A stretch of 64,000 nt of DNA from Coriaria nepalensis (lineage: Eukaryota > Streptophyta > Magnoliopsida > Cucurbitales > Coriariaceae): assembly GCA_027186245.1 (NCBI GenBank), contig CP114499.1, positions 3,663,001-3,727,000 on the forward strand, read 5' to 3'. The translations under genes and the position numbers were made by a program. Below are positions 1-15,272 of the stretch, piece by piece. The notes beneath the pieces are model-generated. The model saw only the letters and a program-made list of their open reading frames with translations. It was not told where the DNA came from and ran no database searches. The number at the start of each line of letters is the position of its first letter. Positions within the stretch are counted from its first letter, which is position 1.

Positions 1-2128
1 TTCTTCTTCTGCTTCTCTGCAACTCTTGTTTCATAAGCTCCAACGAAGTATTCATGGACAGTTGCGGGAGATGGCTTTTCATTTTTGGTTTCTGTGTTGG
101 AATATTCTGTCTGGACTCTGTCCTGTAACTCCGACGGAATGGAAACGTCGGTTAAGTTTCCGTTTGCGACGTCTAGTAGGAATTCAGCAGGATTCGTGGC
201 CATGAGTGGGGAACATCCTATCGAAGAGAAATAATCTATGGATTCTGATGCTTTTCCGAAGTAGAGTAAACTTCCCTTTCCGAGAAGGATTAACTTGTCG
301 AATTTGTGAAACAATCTGCTTGATGGTTGATGGATTGTTGTGACCACTGTTTTCCCTGCCTCTGCTATGTCTTGTAAGATTTGAATAATTCTCATCGCAG
401 TAGTGGAATCAAGGCCAGATGTTGGTTCGTCGAGAAAAAGCAGAGAAGGGTTTATTATAATTTCATTGCCTATACAGACTCTCTTCCTTTCACCACCGGA
501 TACACCTCGGACAAAGGAGCCGCCAATCATCGTGTCTTGGCACCTGTATAAATTTGTTACTTATTTATTAGATACACCATTTCTTGATTGTTCTAATGAT
601 TTTTAAAGAACAAATTCTACAATCAATTACCTCTCAAGGCCGAGCTCGTAGATGACATCAATGGTGCGGTTTTCCTTCTGCTCTCTAGTCAATGTGTTGG
701 GTAATCTTAAAAGGGCTGTGTATCTTAATGTTTCTTTCACAGTGAGGTGTGGGAATAGAATGTCATCTTGAGTCACAAATCCTATCCTGTACATATTGAA
801 TTCATAACTTGTTAGTTTAATTTCAATGCGGCAAATCCAACCGATAGTTTGTCAGTTGTAACTTGTACGGGACCTGCTTTTGAGGAATTTAGAGTATGGT
901 TGGTCGTTATAAGTGATGGAGCCGCCAAGGGAAGAAAGAGGCAGGCGGCTGCTGAGCAGGTTGAGGAGAGTTGTCTTTCCGCTGCCAGAAGGTCCCATTA
1001 AGGCTAGAACCTCTCCTGGATTTATTGAACCTGTGATCCCATTGAGGATCTCTTTCTCCGAACTGCTTCTCATTCCTTTCACAATCACCTTATATTTCAC
1101 ATCCTTGAACTGCATATCGCGTTTGTTGTCGTGTTAAAGTGAAACTACATGTAGTTAAAGACTGGAGCGTGTGAGGTATTATTCTTAGTCTTATTGGTTA
1201 CCTCGAGGTAAATCGGTAAGGTTGGCTCGGCTTGAAATTTTGCCTCTCGAGTGCTAGCTCCTGCTGCTTCCAGATCCTCAGCTGCAAAACGAATACATAT
1301 TTTATGAGCTACCCGTAAATATTAGAAAAATAGTTGGGAGATTAGATAAAATGGGGTGGGGTGATTACGCAACTATACGCATCACCGTTTACTCACTCAT
1401 TATTAAGTTGAGTGGTGGTTGGTATAGATTATTATATAAAACATCATGCTTTAATTTTCTATGCAGTAGAAACTACCATTTTCACGAGCGATTCAAAAAA
1501 GTATGGGGCAAAAGGGTTTTCCTTTTTGAAGGGACCCCACTCACCAGCTTACAGTACTCTAGACTTTCTCATCTCCTAGAATTTACAGCATGCATGCAGT
1601 TTTCTGGGTTCTGTTTTTGCTGGATAATATATATATATATATATATATTCATTGATTTTTGTATTCTTACATTTCATTTTTGATCGGGTACTTACGTATA
1701 TCATCGTCGCTGAAGGGTCTAGAGTCGGCGATTAAGTCATCAGAAGGCATAGTGAAGCCAGTGAAGGAGAACGACAACCCCAAGCTAGCACTCGAGGCTC
1801 GGCTTAGAGCAGCACTGCTGCTCACTTCGTGGTGATGTTGATCCAGGAGCTCTGACGTAAGCTTCAGTTGCGCGCTCCGCGTCTTCCTTATGTGCGTGTT
1901 CTTCCCACCCAGGCCATGGCTACTCGTACTAGTTCGTCCCGGCGAAGCTCCCGTTAGTATCCGCTTACTAGACAGCTTCCTCGACAGGGTCCTTCCTCCG
2001 CCGCTGCCAAGATCTACTGCCGTGTATGATTCGTTCGATGGCGGCGACTTCAGTACTGCACCCGCCGTTTCCACCAGTACTTGATCTGACTTTGTCCTTG
2101 CTAAACCCCATGAATTTAGCTTCTCCAT
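1..2128 (-). CDS. ABCG22: ABC transporter G family member 22-like, half-size (C-terminal part outside window)
   Basis: Half-size ABC transporter of the WBC/ABCG type, expected at the plasma membrane; Arabidopsis ABCG22 acts in stomatal regulation. Exons on the minus strand: 2128-1696, 1281-1202, 1109-874, 786-631 and 543 to beyond base 1. All phases join. The N-terminus carries the family hallmarks [21 protein letters not shown] and [17 protein letters not shown]. The nucleotide-binding domain shows Walker A GPSGSGKT (about residues 210-217), the ABC signature VSGGERKR (about 316-323) and Walker [14 protein letters not shown]. The membrane domain lies off the window. The start at 2128 gives the family's usual MEK start. 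The exon 3 donor (AG|GTCCCG) is weak, but protein conservation fixes it. Intron 1 holds an (AT)n tract. The family assignment is firm; orthology to ABCG22 itself rests on the N-terminal motifs and on gene order. Confidence 0.95.
1627..1648. repeat. (AT)n microsatellite in ABCG22-like intron 1
   Basis: A run of about eleven AT dinucleotides lies between exons 1 and 2 of the ABCG22-like gene. Confidence 0.9.
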
Positions 2129-3655
2129 GATCTGATCGTAATCTGCAGTAGAAATTAATCAAATATTTCATTTCATTTTTGTCTAGAAGTAGAAGTAGAA
2201 GAAACAGTTAGAATTGAGAAAGTTGAATTAGCCGTACCCTTTTTTCACTTTTTCTGAGAGAGAAGATGATGGGAATGAATAAATACACTACTTATAAAAG
2301 AGCAGATAGGCGCGCGGGAGCATTAAGTCTACTTTTACCAAAATACCCTCTACCTATATATCAATCTTTAATAACTAACTCTGAATTTTCTTTTTTGCCC
2401 CTAAGAAATAAGTCAAATAACAAAACAGTTTTACAAAATGTATTTATTAATTTAAATTATATTCTTAAGATAATTATTTTATTTTTTAATTTAATGTAAC
2501 CGATAAAAAAAAAAAAAAATTTGTAAGTTAGCAAGTTGCTCGTACTGATTTTGGTGGACTAATGGTTGGTAAGACTGTAATTAATTCGATGTGGTGCTTT
2601 ATGGTCCATTGCCGCTTCATCAGGGAAGTGAATTACTATTAATTAATTAATTAAAATAATAAATTCGGAATTGGAACGAATTGTTGGTTACGTGGAAGTT
2701 TTGGGGGCTAACATAGCTTGTTGGTCATTGGTGGTTTTTAAGCGTGGACAAAAATGCCGCCCTAAAAGGAAAATTTTGGGCTTATATGGCAAAATAGGGC
2801 CCACACTTTTTATTTTTCTTTTCAAATTTACTGTCAAATCTGAAAGAGTGGGCCGGTGCCCTGCTGTAGAGGGAAAAGGCACGTGACAGGGACGTGACCG
2901 GAAGGAAACTTTCGGAGTGCATATAATCATATACACACACTTACACATATACAGTCCTTTAACGTACGCCAACTAAAAATGGCAGCTTATACGTCAATGT
3001 TACTGCCACGTGTACGGACAATCTGAGACCGTGGCTGGCAGTGTCGGGAGTTGATGTGCTGTTAGTCACGACCATACAATACGTGCTTCGACACGTCGGA
3101 TTCAATCAATGTTATTGTTGGATCCTAGCGTATACAGATTTAGGGTGTGTTGTGTGATGAGAAAAGACTTGTGGCAGACATTAGGATGCTCACGAGCTTA
3201 ATGGAGACGGGACGTTACCCGCTACAACCATTTCTATCATTAGTTAATAGTTGGTTACATCGACGTGAAAAATAACCTCAAGAAGCTTTCCTCAATTGAA
3301 TCTTCAAAAACTTGTAACGGTTAAAAAATTGTCCAAATATTTTAGGTTAATTTATATATTTTTAAAAATAAGTATTAAAAAAAAAAAACCCCCCATTATT
3401 CTGTTATGTATATGATTTACAGTTAGTAACTCAAATTTTATTACAATTTATATACATAATTAATTAGGTTAAACTCTCTTACCTCTGTTAATTACACAGT
3501 AAACAACCTAAAATAGTGGCCAACACAAAAAGTAAGGGATAAAAAAAAAAAAAAGAGACATACCTATTGACCATATTTGGTGTTGATTCCGCATCACAAT
3601 GAGGTATGCATCTATCAATCCTTGAAATTTGAAAAGGATTGCTACAATCCAACAC
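2129..3655. other. Intergenic: ABCG22-like upstream region and CDPK downstream region
   Basis: No supported gene. Read on the minus strand, this is the promoter side of the ABCG22-like gene (from 2129 up) and the 3' flank of the CDPK gene (below 3656). A TATA-like stretch lies near 2290-2300 about 165 bp from the ABCG22 start. A(n) and T(n) tracts occur near 2503-2520, 3375 and 3540. Small open frames here have no recognisable protein. Confidence 0.6.
2880..3094. promoter_or_regulatory. Cluster of ACGTG (G-box/ABRE-like) motifs upstream of ABCG22-like gene
   Basis: Two perfect CACGTG palindromes are at 2880-2885 and 3007-3012. Further ACGTG/ACGTC cores lie at about 2891, 3081 and 3091. Such cores bind bZIP factors of the ABA pathway and bHLH factors. 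They lie 0.75-0.97 kb upstream of the start codon. The sequence shows the motifs; their function is inferred. Confidence 0.5.
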
Positions 3656-6900
<3,245 letters not shown>

Positions 6901-7620
6901 CAAATGATTTAATTACTAAGTACTTATCAACTTCCTCCTCTGTGTTCTAACATCCAGATTTATCATCGTTGATCCCATTACCAATAGGAGCAATGAATTT
7001 CGTAGCCAGATCAGAAAATCTTTCAACAAACCCTAGCAGCTCCAAACACCACATGTTCGGAAACCCAAATTGGACCCTACAAAAACCGTTTTACAGAGGA
7101 AAGCAGCCAAAATTCAAAGGGAAAGGGGAAAGTAAAAGCTCAATGATCGCATGCAATGATAAAAAGAAATGCGCAAAATTTTCCCTCTAATCTTTATTTG
7201 GATGATTATTTATTTCTTCTTTTCGAGAAGAAACGAAAAATTCAATCTGTTAGAGGAAAAAAGCTAGCGGAAGCGAAAATGAAAATCCAGAAAAACAGTG
7301 AGGAAATGCATCGAATCACATACAGATCAGATCACACTTCGTGGAAGAAAAATTGCTGATTCGGAGGCAGAGGTGTATAGAGATGACTTTTGAAAATGCG
7401 AAATGCGCAATGAATCTGGAGAAAGACAAAAATGGCGAGACAATGAGGAAAATCAAAAGAGAATTGAAGACCTAATTGAGAAGGAGGGATAGCTGAGTCA
7501 AGAAGGCGAAGTTGATCAAATGCTCTGGAATTCATCATCATTATCATCTCGATTCGGAGTGGAGGGAGAGGGATTGCCGCTGAAAATCCATGATTACTCT
7601 TTCGACACTTGGAATGTATG
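6901..7620 (-). promoter_or_regulatory. 5' leader and proximal promoter of the CDPK gene
   Basis: This stretch lies directly upstream of the CDPK start on the minus strand and is likely 5' leader plus promoter. It carries no recognisable protein, and the short open frames here look like chance. No clear TATA box could be fixed. Confidence 0.4.
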
Positions 7621-8500
7621 AATTATCTAAAAATAAAAGTAATAAGAAATCTCTTTTTTCTTTTTTAACTTCGTTGGTTTGATTTATGAAATTTTTGGAG
7701 CGCCTTATTTGATTGTTTTCGGACTTTCAGTTCTAAAATTCTGTTATTTTTTATACTCTGGTTCGTCGCTTTTTTTTTTTGGTCAAAAAATATAAATAAT
7801 AGAAAAGAAATTCGCCCGCGCGCCAAACGAGTAACGAAGGTGAGGCTGTGAGCGGGAAAGCTGTACACGTGCATCGCTTTTAACGTGCAACTTCAATTTT
7901 CTTAAAACTATGATAATCTCTAAAATTCATATTTCATTATAGTTTTTTTATATTTATTTTAATAAATTTATTTTTATAATGTCTACGTGTCTATTATATT
8001 TTTAATATTTTAAATTATTTCTTATCCCGAATTTTTTTTTTCAACCCTAACCTTTATTGATGGAGCTCGACCATTGATGAAGGTCGAGCTCATGACTGAA
8101 GTGGCTGGAGCTAGTTCATTAATGGAGACCGGAGTTGAAAATTAAAAAGAATGTAATCTATGGATAGAAATAGAAATTCAAGAATTTTAAATATATAAAA
8201 AGATAAATTTATAGTAAAAAAGAGTTTATAATGCTCCAAATATAACATACACCTTATTAAGTCTATTAAAATAAATAAATAAATAACTTTAAGAATTTAT
8301 TATATTAAGAGTTTAATTACAACCATATAATCTTTAAAGATTTATTATAATTTTCTCTTTCTTTTTTTAAATTTTGACTTATACGTCTCTTTTTTTCTTA
8401 CTTTCTTTACTTTTAATATAATATCATATAAAATATTTTTTGCATCAGATCAAAATCAAACTGTCTTAACGGGCATACACTTTTATATAAGACCATTAGA
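7621..8500. other. AT-rich intergenic DNA, no gene seen
   Basis: Homopolymer-rich AT sequence. A short GC-richer patch at about 8058-8130 has an imperfect hairpin around GGAGCTCGACC / GGTCGAGCTC. No coding or RNA gene is recognised. Confidence 0.5.
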
Positions 8501-8559
8501 ACTTTCCTTAATAATTCAAGAACATCGAAACTTATTCATCTTTTAGTCCATTTATAGTT

Positions 8560-9700
8560 CGATTTTTACAAATTTGTTTATCTATATTCTCTATGCAACT
8601 TTTTAGTACTTATATAGTTCAAATGAGATTTTTTAATCTTTATAATCAGATTTCAGACAACATTACTGATGTGGCACACTAACATAGCATGCCACATTAT
8701 TAAAAATTATATTTCTTATTCTTTCATCCTTAATCTTTCAATTTTTTTCACTTTTTCCCCCATTTGTTTTTTTATTTTCTTCTATATCACAAATTAAAAA
8801 AAAATAAGGGGAAAAAATGAAACATGGTTCAGTTTCTCAAGGAAAAAAAATCAAAATAACTCGATTTATTTATGAGAAAAATGGATGGAAACAATTTGAT
8901 TTCTTCATGAGATATCCAAATTGAATCGAGTCTTCGTGAAAAATCTAAATGGATCAATTCCATCTTCCTCGCACAAAACCAAATTGGATTGATCTGGATC
9001 CGACAACGAAGAAGATGAACTAGATCCTTAAGAAAAAATTACTCCACTATGGTCTCGTTTGAAGCTTCGAACTAAATCTCCATATGATATCTAGTCCTAG
9101 GGTGGCCATGGCAACACATCTAGAGCTTCGTCATGGCTGCTATGGAAGCTCGAAGAAGCTCAAAGCTCTATGGCTCCCATGGAAGCTCAAAGCTCTAGTC
9201 ATGGAGTTTTTTTCGTTCTCATTTTCGTGTAAGAGAAGATGAATATGATCTGGTTCTTCACGAGAAAAAACCCGATTGTTTTGATCCATTTTTCTCGAGA
9301 TATTGGATCGTGTTTCATTATTTTTTTCTTTTTGCAAATTTTTCATTTTAAAAAATAGGGTTTTTTTCTTAAAAGAATCAAACTGATTCTCTTTAGATAC
9401 CTTGTGAAGAAATTGAATTATTTCAATCCGTTTTTCATGAGAGTTTTTCGTTTATTATTTAATCCTAATTTTTCATTTTTCCTTTAAAAAAAATTAGAGT
9501 ATAAAAGAAAATTAGAAATTAATAGAGGAAAATTGGGGAAAAAAATAATTAGGATGAAATAATAATACAAAAAGTTTTTTTTTTGTGACATAACATGCTA
9601 TGTGAGCATGCCTCGTCAGCACCATATTTTTATTTAAACTCTATGAACGCCCGATGTTAGAAAAATTAATCGATCTATCCTCAAATATAGTGAAGTATGC
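8560..9700. mobile_element. Fold-back (long inverted repeat) element, non-coding
   Basis: The left arm (about 8560-9000) matches the reverse complement of the right arm (about 9240-9700). The clearest pair is GGCACACTAACATAGCATG near 8677 and the reverse complement of CATGCTATGTGAGCATGCC near 9593. Farther in, ATGAGAAAAATGGATGGAAA near 8872 pairs with the reverse complement of the block near 9275. The loop (about 9000-9240) repeats 'gaagctcaaagctct'. The similarity is diverged, so the element is old. No transposase is seen. It could be a MITE or a MULE-like derivative; exact ends and target duplication were not found. Confidence 0.55.
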
Positions 9701-10200
9701 GAGCATGCCATAAGTAATGTACTTTGAAAAATTGGTAACTAAATTGCAATAATATAAATTGCGGATAAATTAAAAACAATAAAATCAAGTGCATGTATAA
9801 TAAAAGTAAGATAAACAAAGTGTGCATTATATTAAAAGCAATGTAAAGTAAAGTACATAAATTAAATATGCATTAAATTAAAGAGCATAAATTAAATGAG
9901 ACATTGTATTATAATAACGACATGTACCGTAACAAAAATAGATTTGACTTGATTACAAAGCAAAAAAAGCATAATAAAATGCTTAGCGGGTTACACTGGC
10001 TTTAGACACTAAATCTGCTGAACGGCGAATAAAACAACAACTACCAAGCTATTTGTGAATGGTGGGGTTTTCGAGTATAATAAATACTTGGCGAATCATG
10101 CAAGCAGAGTGTTGATGGAGCAATAGAAAACCATTGAATTATTGTTTCAAGGTTTTGGGCCGAGAGAGTGGCATTGCACCTTTGGAGTGGTTTTGGTGGT
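9701..10200. other. AT-rich intergenic DNA, no gene seen
   Basis: Includes short repeats of the type 'aaagtacataaattaaa' around 9840-9900. Nothing coding is recognised. Confidence 0.4.
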
Positions 10201-10308
10201 TGTTGTGTTGTTGTTTTGTCATTGTTGTGTGTTGTGTTGTTGTTTTGTCATTATTGTGTGTTGTGTTGTTATTTTGTAATTTTTGTGTGTTGTGTTGTTG
10301 ATTTGTTG
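10201..10308. repeat. 29-bp minisatellite, about 3.7 copies
   Basis: Units start at 10201, 10230, 10259 and 10288 (partial). Each begins TGTTGTGTTGTT. The third unit has a few substitutions. The tract is G/T-rich on the plus strand. Confidence 0.9.
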
Positions 10309-10319
10309 TCTTTTTTGCC

Positions 10320-11149
10320 TTAGTGAAGCATTTTATTTATATGCACTGAGTGACTTAGGCAGTAAGTAACTCAAATTTTCGTGAAAAATCCTCTCGAGTT
10401 TAGATTTTTCCATTCAGTCCTTCAAATATTGCTTCTTTGGTGATGAATCCCCTGAATTACTAAACCAAGACTCTCCCTTTGCAAACAAACCCTCAGTTAT
10501 ACCTAACAACTCTTAGAATTTGTCAAAGATCTCTCCCAATTTACGAGTCAATCCTTGATTTTTTCTTTAAAAAACCCCTATACTTGACAAAAGTTCCCTC
10601 CAAATTTGTGGAAATGACATCAAAATCAGTAAAAAAAAATGACTGAAAATGAAAGAAAATCAGCCTCATGGCCACAAAGTTCGGCCAACCCACATAAATG
10701 GTCGGCCAAAGGTCGATCGTCCATGTTTCTCAGTCGACCAACCTTGGTTAATATTTTTTTCACGTCATTTGACACTTTCCATAAAGATAATTATGGCATC
10801 AAAAAATACCACATTTATCTCTTTTATTGAATAATATGAAAATGAGAGACAAATGACATGTCACCTCTATACATTCGGCCCCCTTCTTCTTCATTTTGCC
10901 AGTCCTTACAATTATGTAACCTGCTTCACAAGATTGTTTGATTAGGCTCTGAGATGGGATATAGGCATTGAGGAGAAGGTTCAGGCTAGTGAAGGGACAT
11001 GGGTTATTCAGATGTCCTCATTTCATAGGGATTAGCATCTTTTCCGCTTTTATTGATTTAATGGATTTTGTATGACTTGTTGGCTTTTTTTAATCGATCA
11101 AGAAGTTATTCCTTCATGATTGTTTTGCCACTTTTGTTGTTAGTGGCTG
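10320..11149. other. Unassigned sequence beside the gypsy remnant
   Basis: Contains a patch with repeated TCGGCCAA/GGTCGA words (about 10680-10745) that also recur in the adjacent gypsy remnant, so it may be LTR or untranslated retroelement sequence. The reverse transcriptase homology stops near 11150, and no RNase H or integrase is recognised here. Confidence 0.35.
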
Positions 11150-11640
11150 ATTCTTTAGTGGATTAGAAATCCGAGGAAATTTTTGTCAGAAACATCAAAA
11201 GCACAATTTAGCGGATTTATCTTCAACTTATGAAGATGCATCTAGTTTAATATCTTCTTCAGATCAGCCACGTGATTAGTAGCCGTAACATATTTTATCG
11301 CCACATCATCGATATAAAGTTCCATGATGGCGTCGATCAAATCATGGAAGATAGCATTCATAGCTCTTGATAATTTACCCTAACATTTTTCAATCTGAAG
11401 GGCATAACTACCCACTTGAATACTCCTATCGTGTCGGGGCATCGAAATGCAGTCTTACTGACATCTTTTTTAGCTATGAAGATATGGTTGTATCCAGAGT
11501 GGTTGTCCATTAATGCAAGATGTCATACCTGACTGCCCCATCAATGAATAAATCGGCCACGAGTATCGGATATTCATCCTTAGGGGTTGCCAGTTATAAG
11601 TTTCAAAAGTCTATGCATATCCTTAGTTTGCTGTTCGTTT
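11150..11640 (-). pseudogene. Ty3/gypsy reverse transcriptase remnant
   Basis: Read on the minus strand with frameshifts and stops, the translation shows, in order: KLRICIDF, ATPKDEYP, FIAKKDVSKTAFRCP, FKWVVMPF, AMNAIFHDLI, the catalytic YIDD box, HVADLKKIL and KINPLNCAFDVS..FLGF. This order is diagnostic of gypsy-type LTR retrotransposon reverse transcriptase. At least three in-frame stops and a frameshift just before AMNAIFHD make it inactive. The protease of the same element lies upstream in element order at 12468-12720. Confidence 0.85.
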
Positions 11641-12467
11641 TTGCGATGGGTATATTGTTGGACATCCACTCAGAGTACCTTGAAGTTTGAATGAAGTCGG
11701 CCTTATGCAGTCGTGCCACTATTTTGACTTTCAAGGGCACCTCGGTAGATATTCATCGAGGTGGCCACCTGGAAAAAGTCTGTACCTGATTTTGATAAGC
11801 ATTCGATGCTAAACCAATAACCGATCAAGGTCAGAAATCTCGTGGTAATTCCAAGAAAAATAATCAGAGTAAGCTGATAATAGTTTTATCATTTCACCTT
11901 GCAGTTCTATAGATATAACGCTACTAATATAGACTGGCCGAGGATTCTCGATCGATCCTAAATTTATATCTATTAGTGGATCTTGTCTGTCGGCTTTATG
12001 GTCATTTAGCTTAGCTAGGGCAAGATTGAACTAATCCATGGTAAGGCCTTTGTCTGGTTATTCTATTCGATAGTTGAAGTATTCATCTTTTCTAGGCTGA
12101 ATATTTCCTTTTGATGACTACTATAGCGTCCGCCGAGTATAGCCGTTAGTCATAGCCTATTATGACATCTTTTCGATTCTTGGTTCGGCCATATTTGGCT
12201 GAAATGGGTAAAGTGTAAGTGCTTATTTGGTCGACTTATTGTCTGCTAATTCAGACGTTAGCTCGGATGTTGAGATGACGCCAACTGCTATTCCATTCGC
12301 TTTCACCACTTTAATGGGCCAACGTTCTCATCGTAGAAAGCTGCTTCTAATACGTGCAAAGTGGCTTTGAAGGGTCTTACTTTGGCCTTAATTGTCTTAA
12401 AATTATCTCCATTCTAAAATAATAGTGCTTGGTGTAGGGAAGACGTTATGAAAGAATTAGAGTGAAT

Positions 12468-12720
12468 CTAATCTCTTATGAGCAAGGTATTATAGGAAGC
12501 GGTCATATCAATTATGAAGAATGCGATCAAAGATGACTTTGTTCCAACTGTCATCTCCAAGGGCAAGATGTCTTGTACTTTTGACAAGGCACCGGTGAAA
12601 TCACCGACAGTTACTTCGGTCGAGAGTAAGTGTCTCGCTAACTTATCCAAGCATTTCAACATCGAGGACAACAAAGTGTTGACTGTTGCACAATTATCAA
12701 CCAAAGTTCGACTGATCGGT
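12468..12720 (-). pseudogene. Ty3/gypsy aspartic protease remnant
   Basis: The open stretch contains the retropepsin-like motif LVDNCATVNTL (intact family members read DNGAAVN), then ILPLEMTVGTKSSLIAFFIIDMTASYNTLLIRD, the usual end of plant gypsy protease. The Gly of the active-site triad is replaced by Cys, and the frame is broken on both sides. It belongs to the same minus-strand element as the reverse transcriptase at 11150-11640. Confidence 0.8.
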
Positions 12721-14160
12721 ACCTATTCAAGGTAGACCTTGATGTAGAGTTTTTCAATGTGGCATGACATTTGATCAATCCGTTTTTCAAAGATAACCTT
12801 CTAGGATCTGTCAGCCTCTTTCGCGTCCTTGAATGACCTGATGGTTTCAGAAGGTCGTGGAATTGTTGGTAGTTCGAGAACGGTCGATTCGTCCTCATTC
12901 AACTCTATCTTGCCGAGGATTTGTAAATCAACCTAAAAATTCTTTGCAAGGTTACTATGATACAGTCTAGTCGAATCGGTATGGTTCCGATTACTACCTT
13001 ATTTTATGTAGTCGGCGCAGGAGCTTCTGAAGTTAGCTCTTCGGAACTGGACTCGATAGGCCATACCGAATCTTTATCGCCTTCTTCGTCCTCTTATGAG
13101 GAATCAAAGTTGTCCAAAAGTGCTTCCAACACACCAATATGAAAATCAGCTTTGACTTCAGAAGCTGGGAAAGCCATCAAATTGGCTACACGATCTGTTA
13201 AGTCAATAGAATAGGTCTTCTTAGTCAGCTGATTGGACTGCCACAAATTTTTAGTTGATTTTCAGCGGGTCGCCCATGGTGATATTCAATTCGAGTGAAG
13301 AGGATGGCTCACTCTTGGATAACTTACTGTTGTGGCTATCCTTTGTGGTTTATTCTCTCCGAGCGGTCTGCCTTACCCGTTGTTCCCAACATTTACGAGT
13401 ATATCGGTTACCTCTAAGGAATTTGGGGTGTTCCAGCCATTTCTAGACTGGTTGGGTTAGCCTTGAAGGGATAATCATCCTCAGCCATTTCGAATAGCCT
13501 CGGGTCTTTGACTGATAAGCTAGTCATTCGGCTTCTTAGCCAATCGACACGATAATAGTTTGGCCGACCGATTGTATCCCTATTCTCTTTGCTACTTCGG
13601 CCATGGTAATTGGTCTGAGATGGGCACGATCAGAAATGAGAGCATAAGGGTGACCGACGATGTGAACGACTTGGTTGATGGGCGATGCTTAGGCAGGACG
13701 TTTGGCCAAAAGGGGACGTTTTGTCTCGCATGTCATCTTAACTATTCCTTAAACAGTAGGTTAATCGTTGGTGGCAATCTTTCTATCTGGACTCTCAGTT
13801 GGCGAGAGGTCTCAAATCAACAATGTCGGCATTAACCATAATGGAGAATGAGAATGAATCGACTCCCATAGCAGGCGGCTCTTCGAAACTCAAGAGCCAT
13901 GTATCGATTCTTTTCTAGGTGCGCTGTAAGAATAGTAAACAATCATTCGTCTAATGATAATAAGAATTGTGATACCTACAGTAATCATTACCTCGCACTT
14001 TATGGTCTGGTGGATTCTTCAACTTCTTATTCTTCAACAAGATGTCGAAAATCTCACTCGCCTTACTTAGGGCAAAAGAATAGACATTGTCTTTCTCGTG
14101 AGAGTACTTCTTGACCGTCTTATGGCTTGTGGACTTACTAGCAGTCGGGAGTGTGACGGT
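12721..14160 (-). mobile_element. Probable degenerate gag/5' part of the gypsy element
   Basis: This is the position expected for gag upstream of the protease. The sequence is GC-richer than its surroundings and keeps many CGG/TCGG words. No zinc knuckle could be identified, so the assignment rests on position and base composition. Short plus-strand open frames here look like shadows. Confidence 0.4.
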
Positions 14161-15272
14161 TTATTCTTGATTGATTGTCTAATTTAAATATAATCGAACC
14201 AAGAGTGTCTCCTAAAAGAACGAAAATGATTGTCCAATTTAAATATAATCAAATCAAATAGAAGAATACTATTATTTTTATATTTTATTCCCCTTCAAAG
14301 AATTAAACTAAGCGTATTTCTAAAAGTTACTCAAAACCGTAATTCTTTACCTTAACTAGTAAATACAATTGTTTCCAATATAAAATTTGAAATCATAATT
14401 CCCATCAAGATTGAGACTTTTTTCCACTCTTATTAGCATGAATACCCAATAATACAGAGAAATCACCCTAAGATTCAACCCTAAAAAATCTTCCATCTCA
14501 ATATTCTACCATTCTATAGAAGAAAAAAAAAACAAAAAGAAAAGGAAGAGAGAGAAAGAGACAAGTACGTTGTCATCTTCATGGGTTGGTGGAAAGAGAG
14601 ACTAGAAAGTGGAGAGGTTTTTGCTTATTATACATCAATCAAGTTTGGTACAACTTATTCTCCTTCTATATGAAAGGTTACTGCCAAAAAAAGGAAAACA
14701 ATAAAATAAAAGAAAATAAAAGGAGGGTAAATAACAATTAAGAGAACCCATCAGAATTCAACCTTATCCTTTCTGTGATTTTTGAAAATCACGAGAGCTG
14801 CAATAGTAAGTGTCACAGACCAAATTCCATGATAGAAACCCCTCAAAATTATACAGAGAAGGGGGGAAGAAAGGGAGAGTATGATTGGCAAACTCATCCA
14901 GGATCTGCAATATACAGGATATAGGGCTGTTCCAAAAGATTATTCACATTAACCTCAAAAAGGATTTTCAAAGAGAAACTACACAAGCAAGCGATAAGCA
15001 ACCATATTCCTATACACCGAATCTGTGCTTTCATAAAGAAACACCAAACCGGGAAAATACATTCAATCCCCAAATAATGAAAAATCAAAGAACATTTTTT
15101 GCAGAAAATCATCCAAACTCTCTGCCCGTCATCAACAAAAGGAATCCCAAGAAAATAATGCCAAATTCTGAACATATGGAAATGTGATTTTCAATTTGTT
15201 CACTTTTTCTTTTCCTCTGTTTTTTTCTTTTCCTTTATTGTGCCCCTATGATGAGTGCTGGCTTCGAATCAA
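14161..15272. other. Intergenic DNA and MYOB-type gene 3' flank
   Basis: At 14171-14270 a sequence 'aatttaaatataatc' with similar flanks occurs twice, about 55 bp apart. The rest is AT-rich; the part next to 15273 probably includes the 3' UTR of the myosin-binding protein gene. No other gene is supported. Confidence 0.4.

Noticed and set aside
6901..6903. Extra upstream start codon for the CDPK
   Set aside because: The codon is TTG. Starting at the ATG at 6900 gives MGNTCVGP, the acylation signal expected for this kinase group.
10201..10308. CRISPR-like array
   Set aside because: The 29-bp units are contiguous with no spacers, in a plant nuclear context; it is an ordinary minisatellite.
12957..14114. 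Series of plus-strand open frames as a novel gene cluster
   Set aside because: They lie opposite a minus-strand gypsy remnant, show no recognisable domains, and have the composition of that element.
14885..15187. Open frames on both strands before the MYOB7-like gene
   Set aside because: No recognised protein and low-complexity AT-rich composition; better explained as 3' flank.
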